Assembly: GCA_035309005.1 (NCBI GenBank)
Contig: DATGFP010000091.1
Coordinates: forward strand, 1 to 17,677
Length of the DNA stretch: 17,677 bases
Direction: 5' to 3'
Origin: DATARH01 sp035309005
Lineage (GTDB): Bacteria; Pseudomonadota; Alphaproteobacteria; ATCC43930; CGMCC-115725
Shown here: positions 1-7,730 of the stretch, one piece after another
How the letters are laid out: each line of letters begins with the position of its first letter
How positions within the stretch are numbered: position 1 is the first letter of the stretch
Program-made: the position numbers and the translations under genes
Notes under the pieces: model-generated
The model's database searches: none
Told to the model about the DNA's origin: nothing
Seen by the model: the letters and a program-made list of their open reading frames with translations, nothing else

Positions 1-1263
1 ATCCCGGTCATCCATTGCGAGAACTGCGGTATCGTGCCGGTGCCGGAAAGGGAGTTGCCGGTCGAATTGCCGCATGACGTGACCTTCGACCGCCCCGGCA
101 ACCCACTCGACCGCCATCCGACCTGGAAGCACGTAGCCTGCCCGCGCTGCCACGGCGCGGCGACGCGCGAGACCGACACGTTCGACACGTTCTTCGAATC
201 CTCGTGGTATTTCCTGCGCTTCTGCTCGGCCCGCGCGCCGATGGCGTTCGACCGCGCCGCCGCCGAATATTGGATGCCGGTCGACCAGTACATCGGCGGC
301 GTCGAGCACGCCGTGCTGCACCTCCTCTATTCGCGCTTTTTCATGCGGGCGCTGAAACGCTGCGGCTACCTCGACCTCAACGAGCCGTTCGCCGGCCTCT
401 TCACCCAGGGCATGGTGCTGCACCAGACCTACCAGAACAGCGCCGAGGAGTGGCTTTTTCCGCGCGACGTGACGGAGGCCGGCGACGGCCGCCTCGCCGA
501 TGCCAAGGGCGGCCCGGTCACCGTCGGGCGGCTCGAAAAAATGAGCAAGTCGAAGAAAAACGTCGTCGATCTCGACGACATCGTCGACACCTACGGCGCC
601 GACACCGCGCGGCTTTACCTGTTGTCCGACAGCCCGCCCGAGCGCGACCTCGAATGGACGGCCGCCGGGATCGACGGCAGCTGGCGCTACGTCAGCCGGC
701 TGTGGCGCATGGTGTCCGAGCCCACCGTGACGCTGCCGCCGGCGGGCAGCGCGATGCCGGTGGACCTCTCGCCGGCGCTGGTCGCGCTGCGGCGCCAGAC
801 CCACAAGACGATCGCCGCGGTCACCGACGACCTCGACAAGTTCCGCTTCAACCGCGCGGTCGCCCGCATCCGCGAACTGACCAATGCGCTGGAGGACCTG
901 CCGGCTGTCGCACCGGGCGCGGGCATCGTGCTGCGCGAGGGCATCGAGGCGGCGATCCGCCTGATCGGCCCGATGATGCCGCATCTCGCCGAAGAGATGT
1001 GGCGCGAGCTCGGGCACGGCACCTTGTTGGCCGACGAACGCTGGCCCGCGGCCGACCCCGATCTCGCGCGCGACGAGGCGGTGACGATCGCGGTCCAGGT
1101 CAACGGAAAATTGCGCGGCACGATCGATCTGCCGCGCGATGCCGCGGCGCCCGAGGTCGAGGCGGCGGCACTGGCGCTGCCGCAGGTCGCGCGCCAGCTC
1201 GACGGCCGCGCGCCGAAGAAGGTGGTGATCGTGCCCAACCGCATCGTCAGCGTCGTCGCCTGA
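1..1263 (+). CDS. leuS: Leucyl-tRNA synthetase, C-terminal half (5' end outside window)
   Basis: This class I synthetase attaches leucine to tRNA-Leu in the cytoplasm. The frame is open from base 1 to a TGA at 1261-1263 and gives 420 residues, about half of the usual ~860, so the HIGH motif and most of the editing domain lie off the left edge. The visible part begins in the conserved IPVIHCENCG segment, followed by a second CPRC pair, a zinc-ribbon-like element. Next come ESSWYFLRF and YIGGVEHAVLHLLYSRF, typical of bacterial LeuRS. The catalytic KMSKS loop is at 538-552. The rest is the helical anticodon-binding domain and the small C-terminal domain with VNGKLRG. Its stop overlaps the lptE start (TGATG), so the two are probably translationally coupled. 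No anomaly is visible. Identification is secure. Confidence 0.97.
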   Translation: MPVIHCENCGIVPVPERELPVELPHDVTFDRPGNPLDRHPTWKHVACPRCHGAATRETDTFDTFFESSWYFLRFCSARAPMAFDRAAAEYWMPVDQYIGGVEHAVLHLLYSRFFMRALKRCGYLDLNEPFAGLFTQGMVLHQTYQNSAEEWLFPRDVTEAGDGRLADAKGGPVTVGRLEKMSKSKKNVVDLDDIVDTYGADTARLYLLSDSPPERDLEWTAAGIDGSWRYVSRLWRMVSEPTVTLPPAGSAMPVDLSPALVALRRQTHKTIAAVTDDLDKFRFNRAVARIRELTNALEDLPAVAPGAGIVLREGIEAAIRLIGPMMPHLAEEMWRELGHGTLLADERWPAADPDLARDEAVTIAVQVNGKLRGTIDLPRDAAAPEVEAAALALPQVARQLDGRAPKKVVIVPNRIVSVVA

Positions 1264-1829
1264 TGCCGCGGCGGCAAATTCGGCCAATACCCGGGCGGCG
1301 GGCCTTTCTGCGCTGGTCGGCCGGCGCGTTGCTGGGGTTCGCGCTGCCGCCGCTGGCCGGGTGCGGCTGGGCGCCGCTCTACGCCGATCCCGAAACCGGA
1401 CCGGCCGACGCGGAGCTGCGCGCGATCCACCTTGCGCCGATCCCCGAGCGGATCGGCCAGAAGCTCGCGTGGGCGCTACGGCAATCGTTCAACCCGGGCG
1501 GCGACCCGAGCCCGCAGCGCTACCTGCTGCGCGTCACGCTGCAAACGGTGCGGTCCGACCTCGGGGTGCAGGTCCAGGGCTTCGGAACCCGCGGCCGCCT
1601 CGACGCCACCGCAAGCTTCTTCCTCAGCGACATCAAGAGCGGCGCGCCGCTCTTGTCGGCCGCCGCGCACGTCGCCGAATCGTTCGACATTCTAGCCAAC
1701 GAATATTCCGATGTCGTCGCCGAGGACGATGCCCGCACCCGCGCCGTCGAGGAATTGCGCCGCGACATCGTTAACCGGCTCACCGTCTTCATGCAGCGCC
1801 GGGCGGCCCAGGGCGCCGCCAAACCGTGA
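1263..1829 (+). CDS. lptE: LPS-assembly lipoprotein LptE
   Basis: LptE is the outer-membrane lipoprotein that plugs the LptD barrel and helps insert lipopolysaccharide into the outer leaflet. The ATG at 1263 overlaps the leuS stop and gives 188 residues, normal for alphaproteobacterial LptE. The N-terminus has arginines, a hydrophobic stretch (about residues 19-31) and a lipobox LAGC at 31-34, with Cys34 followed by GWAPLY, the usual 'GCGF/W.PLY' start of mature LptE. The RRAFLRW segment before the hydrophobic core resembles a twin-arginine motif. The mature part is a compact alpha/beta domain ending in a basic amphipathic helix. The gene lies between leuS and holA, the classical leuS-lptE-holA arrangement, and its stop overlaps the holA GTG. 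The call rests on the lipobox, size and position more than on sequence identity. Confidence 0.88.
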   Translation: MPRRQIRPIPGRRAFLRWSAGALLGFALPPLAGCGWAPLYADPETGPADAELRAIHLAPIPERIGQKLAWALRQSFNPGGDPSPQRYLLRVTLQTVRSDLGVQVQGFGTRGRLDATASFFLSDIKSGAPLLSAAAHVAESFDILANEYSDVVAEDDARTRAVEELRRDIVNRLTVFMQRRAAQGAAKP

Positions 1830-2845
1830 AGCTCGCCGGCCCGCGGGTCGCGGGTTTTCTGGCGCGGCCCGACCCGGACATCCGCGCCGTGCTGCTGTAC
1901 GGTCCCGACGCCGGGCTGGTGCGCGAGCGGGCCGACATGCTGGCGCGGGCGATCTGTCCCGATCCGCGCGATCCGTTCCGCGTCGCCGAGCTCGCCGCGG
2001 CGACGCTCGCCGGCGATCCGGCGCGGCTCGCCGACGAGGCGGCGCAGATCAGCCTGATGGGCGGGCGGCGCGTCGTCCGGGTGCGCGACGCCGGCGACGG
2101 GCTGACGCCGCTCTTCACGCGCTTTCTTCTAGACGCGCTCGGCGACTCGCTGGTGGTTGCCGAGGCCGGCGATTTGCCGGGCCGCTCGGCGCTGCGTCGC
2201 GTCTTCGACGAGGCGCCGCGAGGCGCCGCGATCGGCTGCTATCCCGACAGCGCCCGCGACCTCGCGGCGGTGATCCGCGAAGCCTTTGCCGCACACCGAA
2301 TCGAGGTAAGCCGCGACGCCCTCGATTTTCTCGTCCTCCATCTCGGCGACGACCGCCTGGTAACCCGCGCCGAACTCGAAAAACTGACGCTCTACGCCGG
2401 CGACGGCGGCCGGGTTGAGCTTGCCGACGCGCGCGAAATCATCGCCGACAGCGCCGCCTTGTCGCTCGACGATGCGATCCTGGCGGCCGCCGAGGGCGAC
2501 GCCGCCGCGCTCGACCGCGCCCTCGCGCGGGTGTTCCAGGAGGGCGAGTCGCCGGTGTCGGTGATCCGCGCGCTGGGCCGCCACCTGCAGCGGCTGCACC
2601 TCCTCGCCGGCCGCATCGCGGCGGGCGGCGCCATCGAGGAGGCGATCCGCGCGGCACGGCCGCCGATTTTCTTCAAGGAGCAGGACAGCTGGCGCCGCCA
2701 ACTGCAGCGCTGGAGCGAAGTTCGGCTGCGGCGCGCGCTCGAGCGCGTCGTCGCCGCCGAATTCCGCATGAAGCTTACCGGCTTCCCGGCCGAAACCATC
2801 TGCCGCGAGGCCCTCTTCGCGATCGCCCGGCAAGCGCGCGGCTGA
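1826..2845 (+). CDS. holA: DNA polymerase III subunit delta
   Basis: Delta is the clamp-loader subunit that opens the beta sliding clamp at replication forks. The start is a GTG at 1826 that overlaps the lptE stop (GTGA). The product is 339 residues, close to the ~340 typical of HolA. It opens with a basic segment and AVLLYGPDAGLVRERAD, the recognisable delta N-terminal 'YG.D..L..E' pattern that takes the place of a Walker motif. A middle region follows (LGDDRLVTRAELEKLTLYAG, a very characteristic HolA segment) and then a C-terminal collar domain containing EGESPVSVIRALGRHLQRL and a final KLTGFPAETICREALFAIA. It is the last gene of the leuS-lptE-holA operon. Its stop lies only seven bases from the parB stop on the other strand. 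Confidence 0.93.
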   Translation: MKLAGPRVAGFLARPDPDIRAVLLYGPDAGLVRERADMLARAICPDPRDPFRVAELAAATLAGDPARLADEAAQISLMGGRRVVRVRDAGDGLTPLFTRFLLDALGDSLVVAEAGDLPGRSALRRVFDEAPRGAAIGCYPDSARDLAAVIREAFAAHRIEVSRDALDFLVLHLGDDRLVTRAELEKLTLYAGDGGRVELADAREIIADSAALSLDDAILAAAEGDAAALDRALARVFQEGESPVSVIRALGRHLQRLHLLAGRIAAGGAIEEAIRAARPPIFFKEQDSWRRQLQRWSEVRLRRALERVVAAEFRMKLTGFPAETICREALFAIARQARG

Positions 2846-2852
2846 AGCCCTT

Positions 2853-3734
2853 TCAGCTGCGCCGCAGCAGCTTGAGCAGGCGGTCGAGCTGGTCGAGGGT
2901 GGTGTAGTGCAGCATCAGGCTGCCGCCGCGGCGCTTGCGCGCCAGCGTAACGCGCAGCCCGAGCGTCGTCGCCAGCTCGTGCTCGAGCGCCTGGGTGTCG
3001 GCGTCGCGCAGCGGCCCCGGGCGCGACGCCGGCTGCGCCATGCGGCGCCGCACCAGCCGCTCGGTGGCGCGCACGTTGAGGCCGCGGCGCACCACCTCTT
3101 GCGCCAATGCGGCCGGATCGGACGCCGCGAGCAGGGCGCGGGCATGCCCGGCCGACAGCGCGCCGGCTTCGAGGTGCTGCCGCACCGGCGCCGGCAACGC
3201 CAACAGGCGCAATGTGTTGGCGACGTGGCTGCGGCTTTTCCCGACCGCCTCGGCGAGGCTCGCCTGGCTGCGGCCGAACTCGCGGGCGAGGCGGCTGTAG
3301 GCCTCGGCCTCCTCGAGCGGCGAGAGATCCTCGCGCTGCAGGTTTTCAACGAGCGCGATCTCGATGACCTCGGAATCGCCGAGCACCCGGACGACGATCG
3401 GCACCTCGTGCAGCCCGACGCGCTGCGCCGCGCGCCAGCGCCGCTCGCCGGCGACCAGCTCGAATTCGGCGCCGTCCGCCGTCTCGCCGAGCGGCCGCAC
3501 CAGGAGCGGCTGGACGATGCCTTTTTCGCGGATCGATTGCGCGAGGCCCTCTAGTTCGGCTTCGGCGAAGCGCCGGCGCGGCTGGAACGGCGACGGCCGG
3601 ATCGCCTCGATCGGCACGCTGCGAGCGCCGCCGGGTTGGGCGCCGCCGGGCTCGCCCGCGGCGCGCGCACCGGCCTCGCCGAAGAGAACTGCGAGGCCGC
3701 GCCCCAGCTTCTGGCGCCTAGCCCGATCGCTCAT
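2853..3734 (-). CDS. parB: Chromosome-partitioning protein ParB
   Basis: ParB is the parS-binding CTPase clamp that spreads on DNA and stimulates ParA. I chose the ATG at 3734, whose codon overlaps the parA stop (ATGA), giving 293 residues; an upstream in-frame extension is rejected because it overlaps parA. The order is standard: an N-terminal ParA-activating motif RQKLGRGL (residues about 7-14), then PFQPRRRF, the CTP-binding GERRWRA box, ENLQREDLSPLEEA, a helix-turn-helix segment SQASLAEAVGKSRSHVANTLR, and a C-terminal dimerisation domain ending in a leucine-rich helix. A perfect target site lies about 1.35 kb away in rsmG. The gene is last in the membrane protein-mnmG-rsmG-parA-parB unit. 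Confidence 0.97.
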   Translation of the reverse strand: MSDRARRQKLGRGLAVLFGEAGARAAGEPGGAQPGGARSVPIEAIRPSPFQPRRRFAEAELEGLAQSIREKGIVQPLLVRPLGETADGAEFELVAGERRWRAAQRVGLHEVPIVVRVLGDSEVIEIALVENLQREDLSPLEEAEAYSRLAREFGRSQASLAEAVGKSRSHVANTLRLLALPAPVRQHLEAGALSAGHARALLAASDPAALAQEVVRRGLNVRATERLVRRRMAQPASRPGPLRDADTQALEHELATTLGLRVTLARKRRGGSLMLHYTTLDQLDRLLKLLRRS

Positions 3735-4531
3735 GCTGCCGCTCCCTGCCGCAGCATCTCGGCGGCAAGCTGGACATAGGCCTGCGCGCCGGAGCAGCGC
3801 TGGTCGTAGACGAGGGCCGGCATGCCGTGCGACGGTGCTTCCGACACCCGCACGTTGCGCGGGATCACCGTCTGATAAACCTTGTCGCCGAAATGGCCGC
3901 GCACGTCGGCGGCGACGTCCTCGCACAGATTGTTGCGGCGATCATACATTGTCAGCAGCACCCCCTGCAGCGCGAGGCGCGGGTTCAACGCCTGCCGCAC
4001 CCGCTCGATCGTGCGCATCAATTGGGCCAGGCCCTCCAGCGCGTAGAACTCGCACTGCAGCGGCACCAGCACCCGGTCGGCCGCGACGAGCGCGTTGATC
4101 GTCAACAGGTTGAGCGACGGCGGGCAGTCGATCAGCACGTCGTCGTACGGGGCGAGATCGGCGCCGAGCGCCCGCTGCAGCAGAAATTCGCGCTGCGGCC
4201 GCCCGCTTATTTCGAGTTCGGCGGCGGCGAGGTCGGGGGACGCCGGCACCAGCGCAAGGCGAGCCACCGCGGTGGCGATCGAGGCGCGCTCAAGATCGCT
4301 TTCGCCGAGCAGCAATTCGTAGCTGGTGAGGCCGCGCGCCGCGCGCGGTATGCCAAGCCCGGTGCTGGCGTTGCCCTGCGGATCGAGATCGATAACGAGG
4401 ACGCGCCGCCCCTCCGCGGCAAAGGCGGTGGCGAGGTTGACCGCGGTCGTGGTCTTGCCAACCCCGCCCTTCTGGTTGGCGACCGCGATGATGCGCGCGC
4501 GCGCCGCTTCAGCCGCCGTCGCCGGGCTCAC
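3731..4531 (-). CDS. parA: Chromosome-partitioning ATPase ParA
   Basis: ParA is the deviant-Walker ATPase that binds DNA non-specifically and moves ParB-parS complexes during chromosome segregation. The start is a GTG at 4531, giving 266 residues, and it lies inside the end of rsmG (23-base overlap); no later start precedes the ATPase core. The deviant Walker A motif NQKGGVGKTTTAVNLA is at residues 19-34. VLVIDLDPQGNASTG follows, then the Walker B-like DVLIDCPPSLNLLTINAL and the LVPLQCEFYALEGLAQL segment that is a hallmark of chromosomal ParA/Soj. The stop overlaps the parB start, so ParA and ParB are translationally coupled. Identification is secure. Confidence 0.97.
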   Translation of the reverse strand: MSPATAAEAARARIIAVANQKGGVGKTTTAVNLATAFAAEGRRVLVIDLDPQGNASTGLGIPRAARGLTSYELLLGESDLERASIATAVARLALVPASPDLAAAELEISGRPQREFLLQRALGADLAPYDDVLIDCPPSLNLLTINALVAADRVLVPLQCEFYALEGLAQLMRTIERVRQALNPRLALQGVLLTMYDRRNNLCEDVAADVRGHFGDKVYQTVIPRNVRVSEAPSHGMPALVYDQRCSGAQAYVQLAAEMLRQGAAA

Positions 4532-5162
4532 GGCGCGCCACCCCGCTCAAGCACAGGATGACCCCGCGCGGGTCGCTGCGGCTCTGCTGGCTCGTGACAT
4601 CGAATTTCCAGTGCTGCTGCGCGGCGGCCAATTCTTGCCCCGCCTGCTCGCCCTTTGGGAAGAGGCATCGCGTACCCGGTGCGACAAACGGCTGAGCCAG
4701 AACGAGAAGCCGGTCGAGCGGGGCGCAGCCGCGGGCGGTCACGACATCGAACGGGCGCGGCGGCAGCGATTCGATTCGCGAATTGTGGATGCGCACCGGC
4801 GCCTGGGCGACCCGCGCCGCCTCGCGCAGGAAGGCGCATTTGCGCGCGTCCGCTTCGACCAGCTCGACCTGGGCTACGCCCAGAATCGCCAGCACCAGGC
4901 CGGGAAAGCCGGCGCCGCTGCCGAGGTCGATCAGGCTTTGCGCGCCTCGTGGTACCAGCGGCAGCAGCTGCGCCGAATCGAGGAAATGCCGCCGCCACAC
5001 ATCGTCGAGGGTGCTGCCGGCGACGAGATTAATCCGCCGCGACCATTCGGCGAGGAGCGCCCGATAGGCCTCCAGCCGCGCCAATGTTTCACGTGAAACA
5101 CCGCTCGCCGCGGCAAACCCCGCGGCGTCAAGCGGCGCGCGGCTCGGGGCGGCGCCTGACAT
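4509..5162 (-). CDS. rsmG: 16S rRNA (guanine-527-N7)-methyltransferase RsmG (GidB)
   Basis: RsmG makes m7G527 in 16S rRNA using S-adenosylmethionine; its loss gives low-level streptomycin resistance in several bacteria. The ATG at 5162 gives 217 residues, the normal size. SAM-binding motif I reads LIDLGSGAGFPGLVLA, followed by VELVEADARKCAFLREAAR and VVTARGCAPLDRLL, all family hallmarks. The N-terminal INLV and W..HFLDSAQLL segments also match. The gene overlaps the mnmG end by 35 bases and the parA start by 23, so it is compressed between its operon partners. The codons for VSRET near residues 22-26 also form a perfect 16-base parS palindrome, so this part of the gene carries two kinds of information. 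Confidence 0.95.
   Translation of the reverse strand: MSGAAPSRAPLDAAGFAAASGVSRETLARLEAYRALLAEWSRRINLVAGSTLDDVWRRHFLDSAQLLPLVPRGAQSLIDLGSGAGFPGLVLAILGVAQVELVEADARKCAFLREAARVAQAPVRIHNSRIESLPPRPFDVVTARGCAPLDRLLVLAQPFVAPGTRCLFPKGEQAGQELAAAQQHWKFDVTSQQSRSDPRGVILCLSGVARREPGDGG
5085..5100. other. parS: parS centromere site (ParB-binding) inside rsmG
   Basis: The 16 bases TGTTTCACGTGAAACA form a perfect palindrome and match the bacterial chromosomal parS consensus. The site lies inside rsmG, about 550 bases upstream of the parA start and 1.35 kb from parB. It is the only such site I see in the window; other CACGTG cores (10643 and 14893) lack the flanking arms. ParB should load here and spread over the neighbouring genes. 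The sequence match is direct. Use as the segregation centromere is inferred from the family. Confidence 0.93.
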
Positions 5163-7014
5163 ATTGCAAGAGCGCGACGAGCGCCGCCGGCGTCACCCCC
5201 GAGATCCGCGCCGCGGCGCCCAGCGTTGCCGGCCGCGCCGCCGCCAGCTTGCCGCGGATTTCCGCCGACAGGCTGCCGACCGCGGCGTAATCGAGCCCGT
5301 CGGGCAGGAGCAGAGATTCGTCGCGGCGGAAGGCGGCGATGTCGCGCGCCTGGCGCTCTAGGTAGCCGGCATAGCGCGCGTCGATTTCGAGCTGCTCGGC
5401 GATATCGGGGGCAATCGCGCCGAGCTCGGGCCACAGCGCCGCCAATCGCGCCAGGTCGATGCCGGGATGGGCCAGGAGCTCGGCGGCCGAACGCGCCACC
5501 CCGTCGGCGTTGACGCTGAAGCCGCGGCGGCGCAGCGCGGTCGGCGTCATGCGCAATTCGCCGACCCGGCAGCGCGCCGCCTCCAGCGCCGCCAGCTTGG
5601 CCGCGAAGGCACCGGCGCGCGCCGCGCCGACTACACCCGCCGCGATCCCCAGCGGGGTCAGGCGCTGGTCGGCGTTGTCGGCGCGCAGGGTCAGCCGGTA
5701 TTCGGCGCGCGAAGTAAACATGCGGTAGGGCTCGGCCGTGCCGCGCGTCACCAAATCATCGACCAGGACGCCGATATAGGCGTCGGCCCGGTCGAGCACG
5801 AACGGCGCCGCGCCCCCGGAGGACCCAGCCGACAATGCCGCATTGACGCCGGCGACGAGGCCCTGCGCCGCGGCCTCCTCGTAGCCCGTCGTGCCGTTGA
5901 TCTGGCCGGCGAGGTAGAGGCCGGGCACGCGCCGCGTCTCCAGCGTCGCATGCAGTTCGCGCGGATCGACGTAATCGTATTCGATCGCGTAGCCGGGCCG
6001 CCGCATTACCGCGTGTTCGAGCCCGGGAATCGTCGAGATAAACTCAGCCTGCACGTCGCGCGGCAGCGAGGTCGAGACCCCGTTCGGGTAGACCGTGTCG
6101 TCGTCGAGCCCTTCCGGCTCCAAAAAAATCTGGTGCCGCTCGCGCTCGGCGAAGCGCACGACCTTATCCTCGATCGACGGGCAATAGCGCGGCCCCACCC
6201 CGGCGATGTCGCCGGAAAACAGCGGCGAACGGCCGAGATTGCCGCGGATGACGGCGTGCGTCCGCGGGTTTGTCTCGGTGATGTGGCAGACGATCTGCGG
6301 CGTCGTGATCTGTCTGGTCATGAACGAGAATGGCACGGGCGGGTCGTCCCCCGGTTGCACGTCGAGGCCGCGCCAGTCGATCGTCGTGCCGTCAAGCCGC
6401 GGCGGCGTCCCGGTCTTCAGCCGCCCCAAGGCAAAGCCGCAGCGCCGCAAGGTCTGCGACAGGCCGAGCGAGGGCGCCTCGCCGACCCGCCCCGCCGGGA
6501 TCTTCTCCGCGCCGATATGGATGAGGCCGCCCAAAAACGTGCCGGTGGTCAGGACGACCCGGCCGGCGCGCAGCCGGCGGCCGGCGCCGAGCGTGAGGCC
6601 ACACACCCGGCCGGCGGCGTCGAGGACGAGATCCTCGGCCGCCCCCTCGATAATCGTGAGATGCTCGAATTCCGCGAGCAATTCGGCCATCGCCCGGCGA
6701 TAGAGCTTGCGGTCGGCCTGGGCGCGGGGCCCGCGCACCGCCGGCCCCTTGCTGCGGTTGAGCAGGCGGAACTGGATGCCGGCCCGGTCGATCGCGCGGC
6801 CCATGACGCCGTCAAGCGCATCGATCTCGCGCACCAAATGGCCTTTGGCAAGGCCGCCCACGGCCGGGTTGCACGACATCTCGCCGATCGTCGCAAGGCT
6901 GTGCGTCAAGAGCGCCGCCCTGGCGCCGAGCCGCGCCGCCGCCGCCGCCGCCTCGCAGCCGGCATGCCCGCCGCCGATCACGATTACATCGTAGGCGCCG
7001 CTCGTCTCATTCAT
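5128..7014 (-). CDS. mnmG: tRNA uridine-34 5-carboxymethylaminomethyl modification enzyme MnmG (GidA)
   Basis: MnmG is the FAD-dependent partner of MnmE; together they add the cmnm5 group to the wobble uridine of tRNAs reading two-codon families. I start at the ATG at 7014 (628 residues, matching the ~630 of the family). An in-frame TTG at 7029 would add five residues but is less likely. The FAD dinucleotide fold VIVIGGGHAGCEAA is at residues 10-23. TTGTFLGGLIHIG, YCPSIEDKVVRF and YLAGQINGTTGYEEAAAQGL are textbook MnmG signatures, and the C-terminal helical domain for MnmE and tRNA binding is present. It overlaps rsmG by 35 bases. In many relatives mnmE is the immediate upstream neighbour; here it is 1.5 kb away, beyond an accessory island. 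Confidence 0.97.
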   Translation of the reverse strand: MNETSGAYDVIVIGGGHAGCEAAAAAARLGARAALLTHSLATIGEMSCNPAVGGLAKGHLVREIDALDGVMGRAIDRAGIQFRLLNRSKGPAVRGPRAQADRKLYRRAMAELLAEFEHLTIIEGAAEDLVLDAAGRVCGLTLGAGRRLRAGRVVLTTGTFLGGLIHIGAEKIPAGRVGEAPSLGLSQTLRRCGFALGRLKTGTPPRLDGTTIDWRGLDVQPGDDPPVPFSFMTRQITTPQIVCHITETNPRTHAVIRGNLGRSPLFSGDIAGVGPRYCPSIEDKVVRFAERERHQIFLEPEGLDDDTVYPNGVSTSLPRDVQAEFISTIPGLEHAVMRRPGYAIEYDYVDPRELHATLETRRVPGLYLAGQINGTTGYEEAAAQGLVAGVNAALSAGSSGGAAPFVLDRADAYIGVLVDDLVTRGTAEPYRMFTSRAEYRLTLRADNADQRLTPLGIAAGVVGAARAGAFAAKLAALEAARCRVGELRMTPTALRRRGFSVNADGVARSAAELLAHPGIDLARLAALWPELGAIAPDIAEQLEIDARYAGYLERQARDIAAFRRDESLLLPDGLDYAAVGSLSAEIRGKLAAARPATLGAAARISGVTPAALVALLQYVRRRPEPRAA

Positions 7015-7053
7015 CGCGGCGGAATCCAAGGGAAGCGCGGTGGCCGTTCGAGG

Positions 7054-7326
7054 CTAGCCGCGGCGGCGCTTCTTGCCGGTGAGTTCGCGCAGGTACATCG
7101 GCGCGAAGCGAATGAACATCAGCCCGGTGCCCTCGTAGCGCGGCACCCGCGAATCTTCGAGGTAGGCATAGCCGGCCTCGATATCTTCCCAGCAAAACCA
7201 CACGACAAAGGCAAAGAACAGGAACAGGACGCCGAACAGGTTGATGTCCGGCTTCGGATCGGCGTTGAAAAACGCACTCCCGGCCAAAGCAAGGGCGAGG
7301 GTCGTATAGAATACGCGACGTACCAT
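7054..7326 (-). CDS. Small two-helix membrane protein, function unknown
   Basis: I do not recognise a family. The start is the ATG at 7326, chosen because GGAGG stands six bases upstream; an in-frame GTG at 7446 has no usable spacing. The product is 90 residues. A first hydrophobic helix spans about residues 5-20 (or is an uncleaved signal). A second, very hydrophobic and aromatic helix (NLFGVLFLFFAFVVWFCW) is at about 29-46. An acidic patch with tyrosines follows, and the tail is strongly basic (GKKRRRG). By the positive-inside rule both termini probably face the cytoplasm. It lies 39 bases before mnmG on the same strand, directly behind a good promoter, so it is probably the first gene of the mnmG-rsmG-parAB transcript. 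Coding status is well supported by the ribosome-binding site, promoter and helices. Confidence 0.75.
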   Translation of the reverse strand: MVRRVFYTTLALALAGSAFFNADPKPDINLFGVLFLFFAFVVWFCWEDIEAGYAYLEDSRVPRYEGTGLMFIRFAPMYLRELTGKKRRRG

Positions 7327-7346
7327 TCCAACCTCCGCGACAGGCA

Positions 7347-7376
7347 CATCTACCACCGCCCGCGCGCCCTTGTCAA
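7347..7376 (-). promoter_or_regulatory. Probable sigma-70-type promoter of the membrane protein-mnmG-rsmG-parAB unit
   Basis: On the minus strand a perfect -35 box TTGACA (7376-7371) is followed, 18 bases later, by TAGATG (7352-7347). Transcription would start near 7340, leaving a leader of only about 14 bases before the GGAGG and the ATG at 7326. This fits the housekeeping promoter pattern, though alphaproteobacterial -10 boxes vary. No other promoter is obvious between this gene and parB, but internal promoters are not excluded. Confidence 0.5.
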
Positions 7377-7502
7377 AACGCCCCGCCGCGCGTCCGCCAT
7401 GCGCCGCAGCACGGCAGCATCTCCGGCAGAAGAATTCAGTTGTCACCTCCGATCGATCGTCAATGTGGCCGAAAAAATGGCCATCATTGCGTCCTAAACC
7501 AA

Positions 7503-7721
7503 TTAACTGTCCTCATCGTCTTCGTCCTCCGGCCGTTCTCCGTAATCGAACGCATCGCGCCTCTCAATCAACCGACGCGTGAGAGCCTCGTTGATCCCAT
7601 CCTCAATGAAGCGCCTCATCACGCCGGATCGGCCTTTGCCGAATGACCCCATCCGCGCAAGCTCGTCGAGATACGCAAGAATGATCGGCCTCAGCCGGAT
7701 GGAGGTGCCGGGGTTTGCCAT
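7503..7721 (-). CDS. Small ribbon-helix-helix-like DNA-binding protein
   Basis: This is a 72-residue protein starting at the ATG at 7721; an in-frame TTG at 7730 is an alternative, and a stop precedes it. Residues about 5-10 (TSIRLR) look like the beta strand of a ribbon-helix-helix (Arc/CopG) fold. They are followed by helix 1 (PIILAYLDELARMG), a glycine turn with GKGRSG, and helix 2 (VMRRFIEDGINEALTRRLIE). The tail is extremely acidic (ERPEDEDDEDS). Such proteins are usually autoregulated repressors or antitoxins, but no toxin-like partner is next to it. An inverted repeat (CGTATTTCA) ends nine bases upstream of the start and is a natural operator. The start has only a weak ribosome-binding site. 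The fold assignment is by pattern only. Confidence 0.6.
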   Translation of the reverse strand: MANPGTSIRLRPIILAYLDELARMGSFGKGRSGVMRRFIEDGINEALTRRLIERRDAFDYGERPEDEDDEDS

Positions 7722-7730
7722 TGCCGCCAA

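Noticed and set aside
3735..3926. Longer N-terminus for ParB
   Set aside because: The extension lies wholly within parA. The ATG at 3734 overlaps the parA stop and starts the conserved RQKLGRGL region at the right distance.
7466..7483. TGGCC-N8-GGCCA inverted repeat as terminator of the ribbon-helix-helix gene
   Set aside because: The stem has only five pairs and the T run is in the loop, not after the stem.
5467..7497. Open frame of 676 codons on the plus strand opposite mnmG
   Set aside because: It is a GC-rich antisense shadow. The minus strand encodes an intact, motif-complete MnmG, and the plus reading has no ribosome-binding site or domain.
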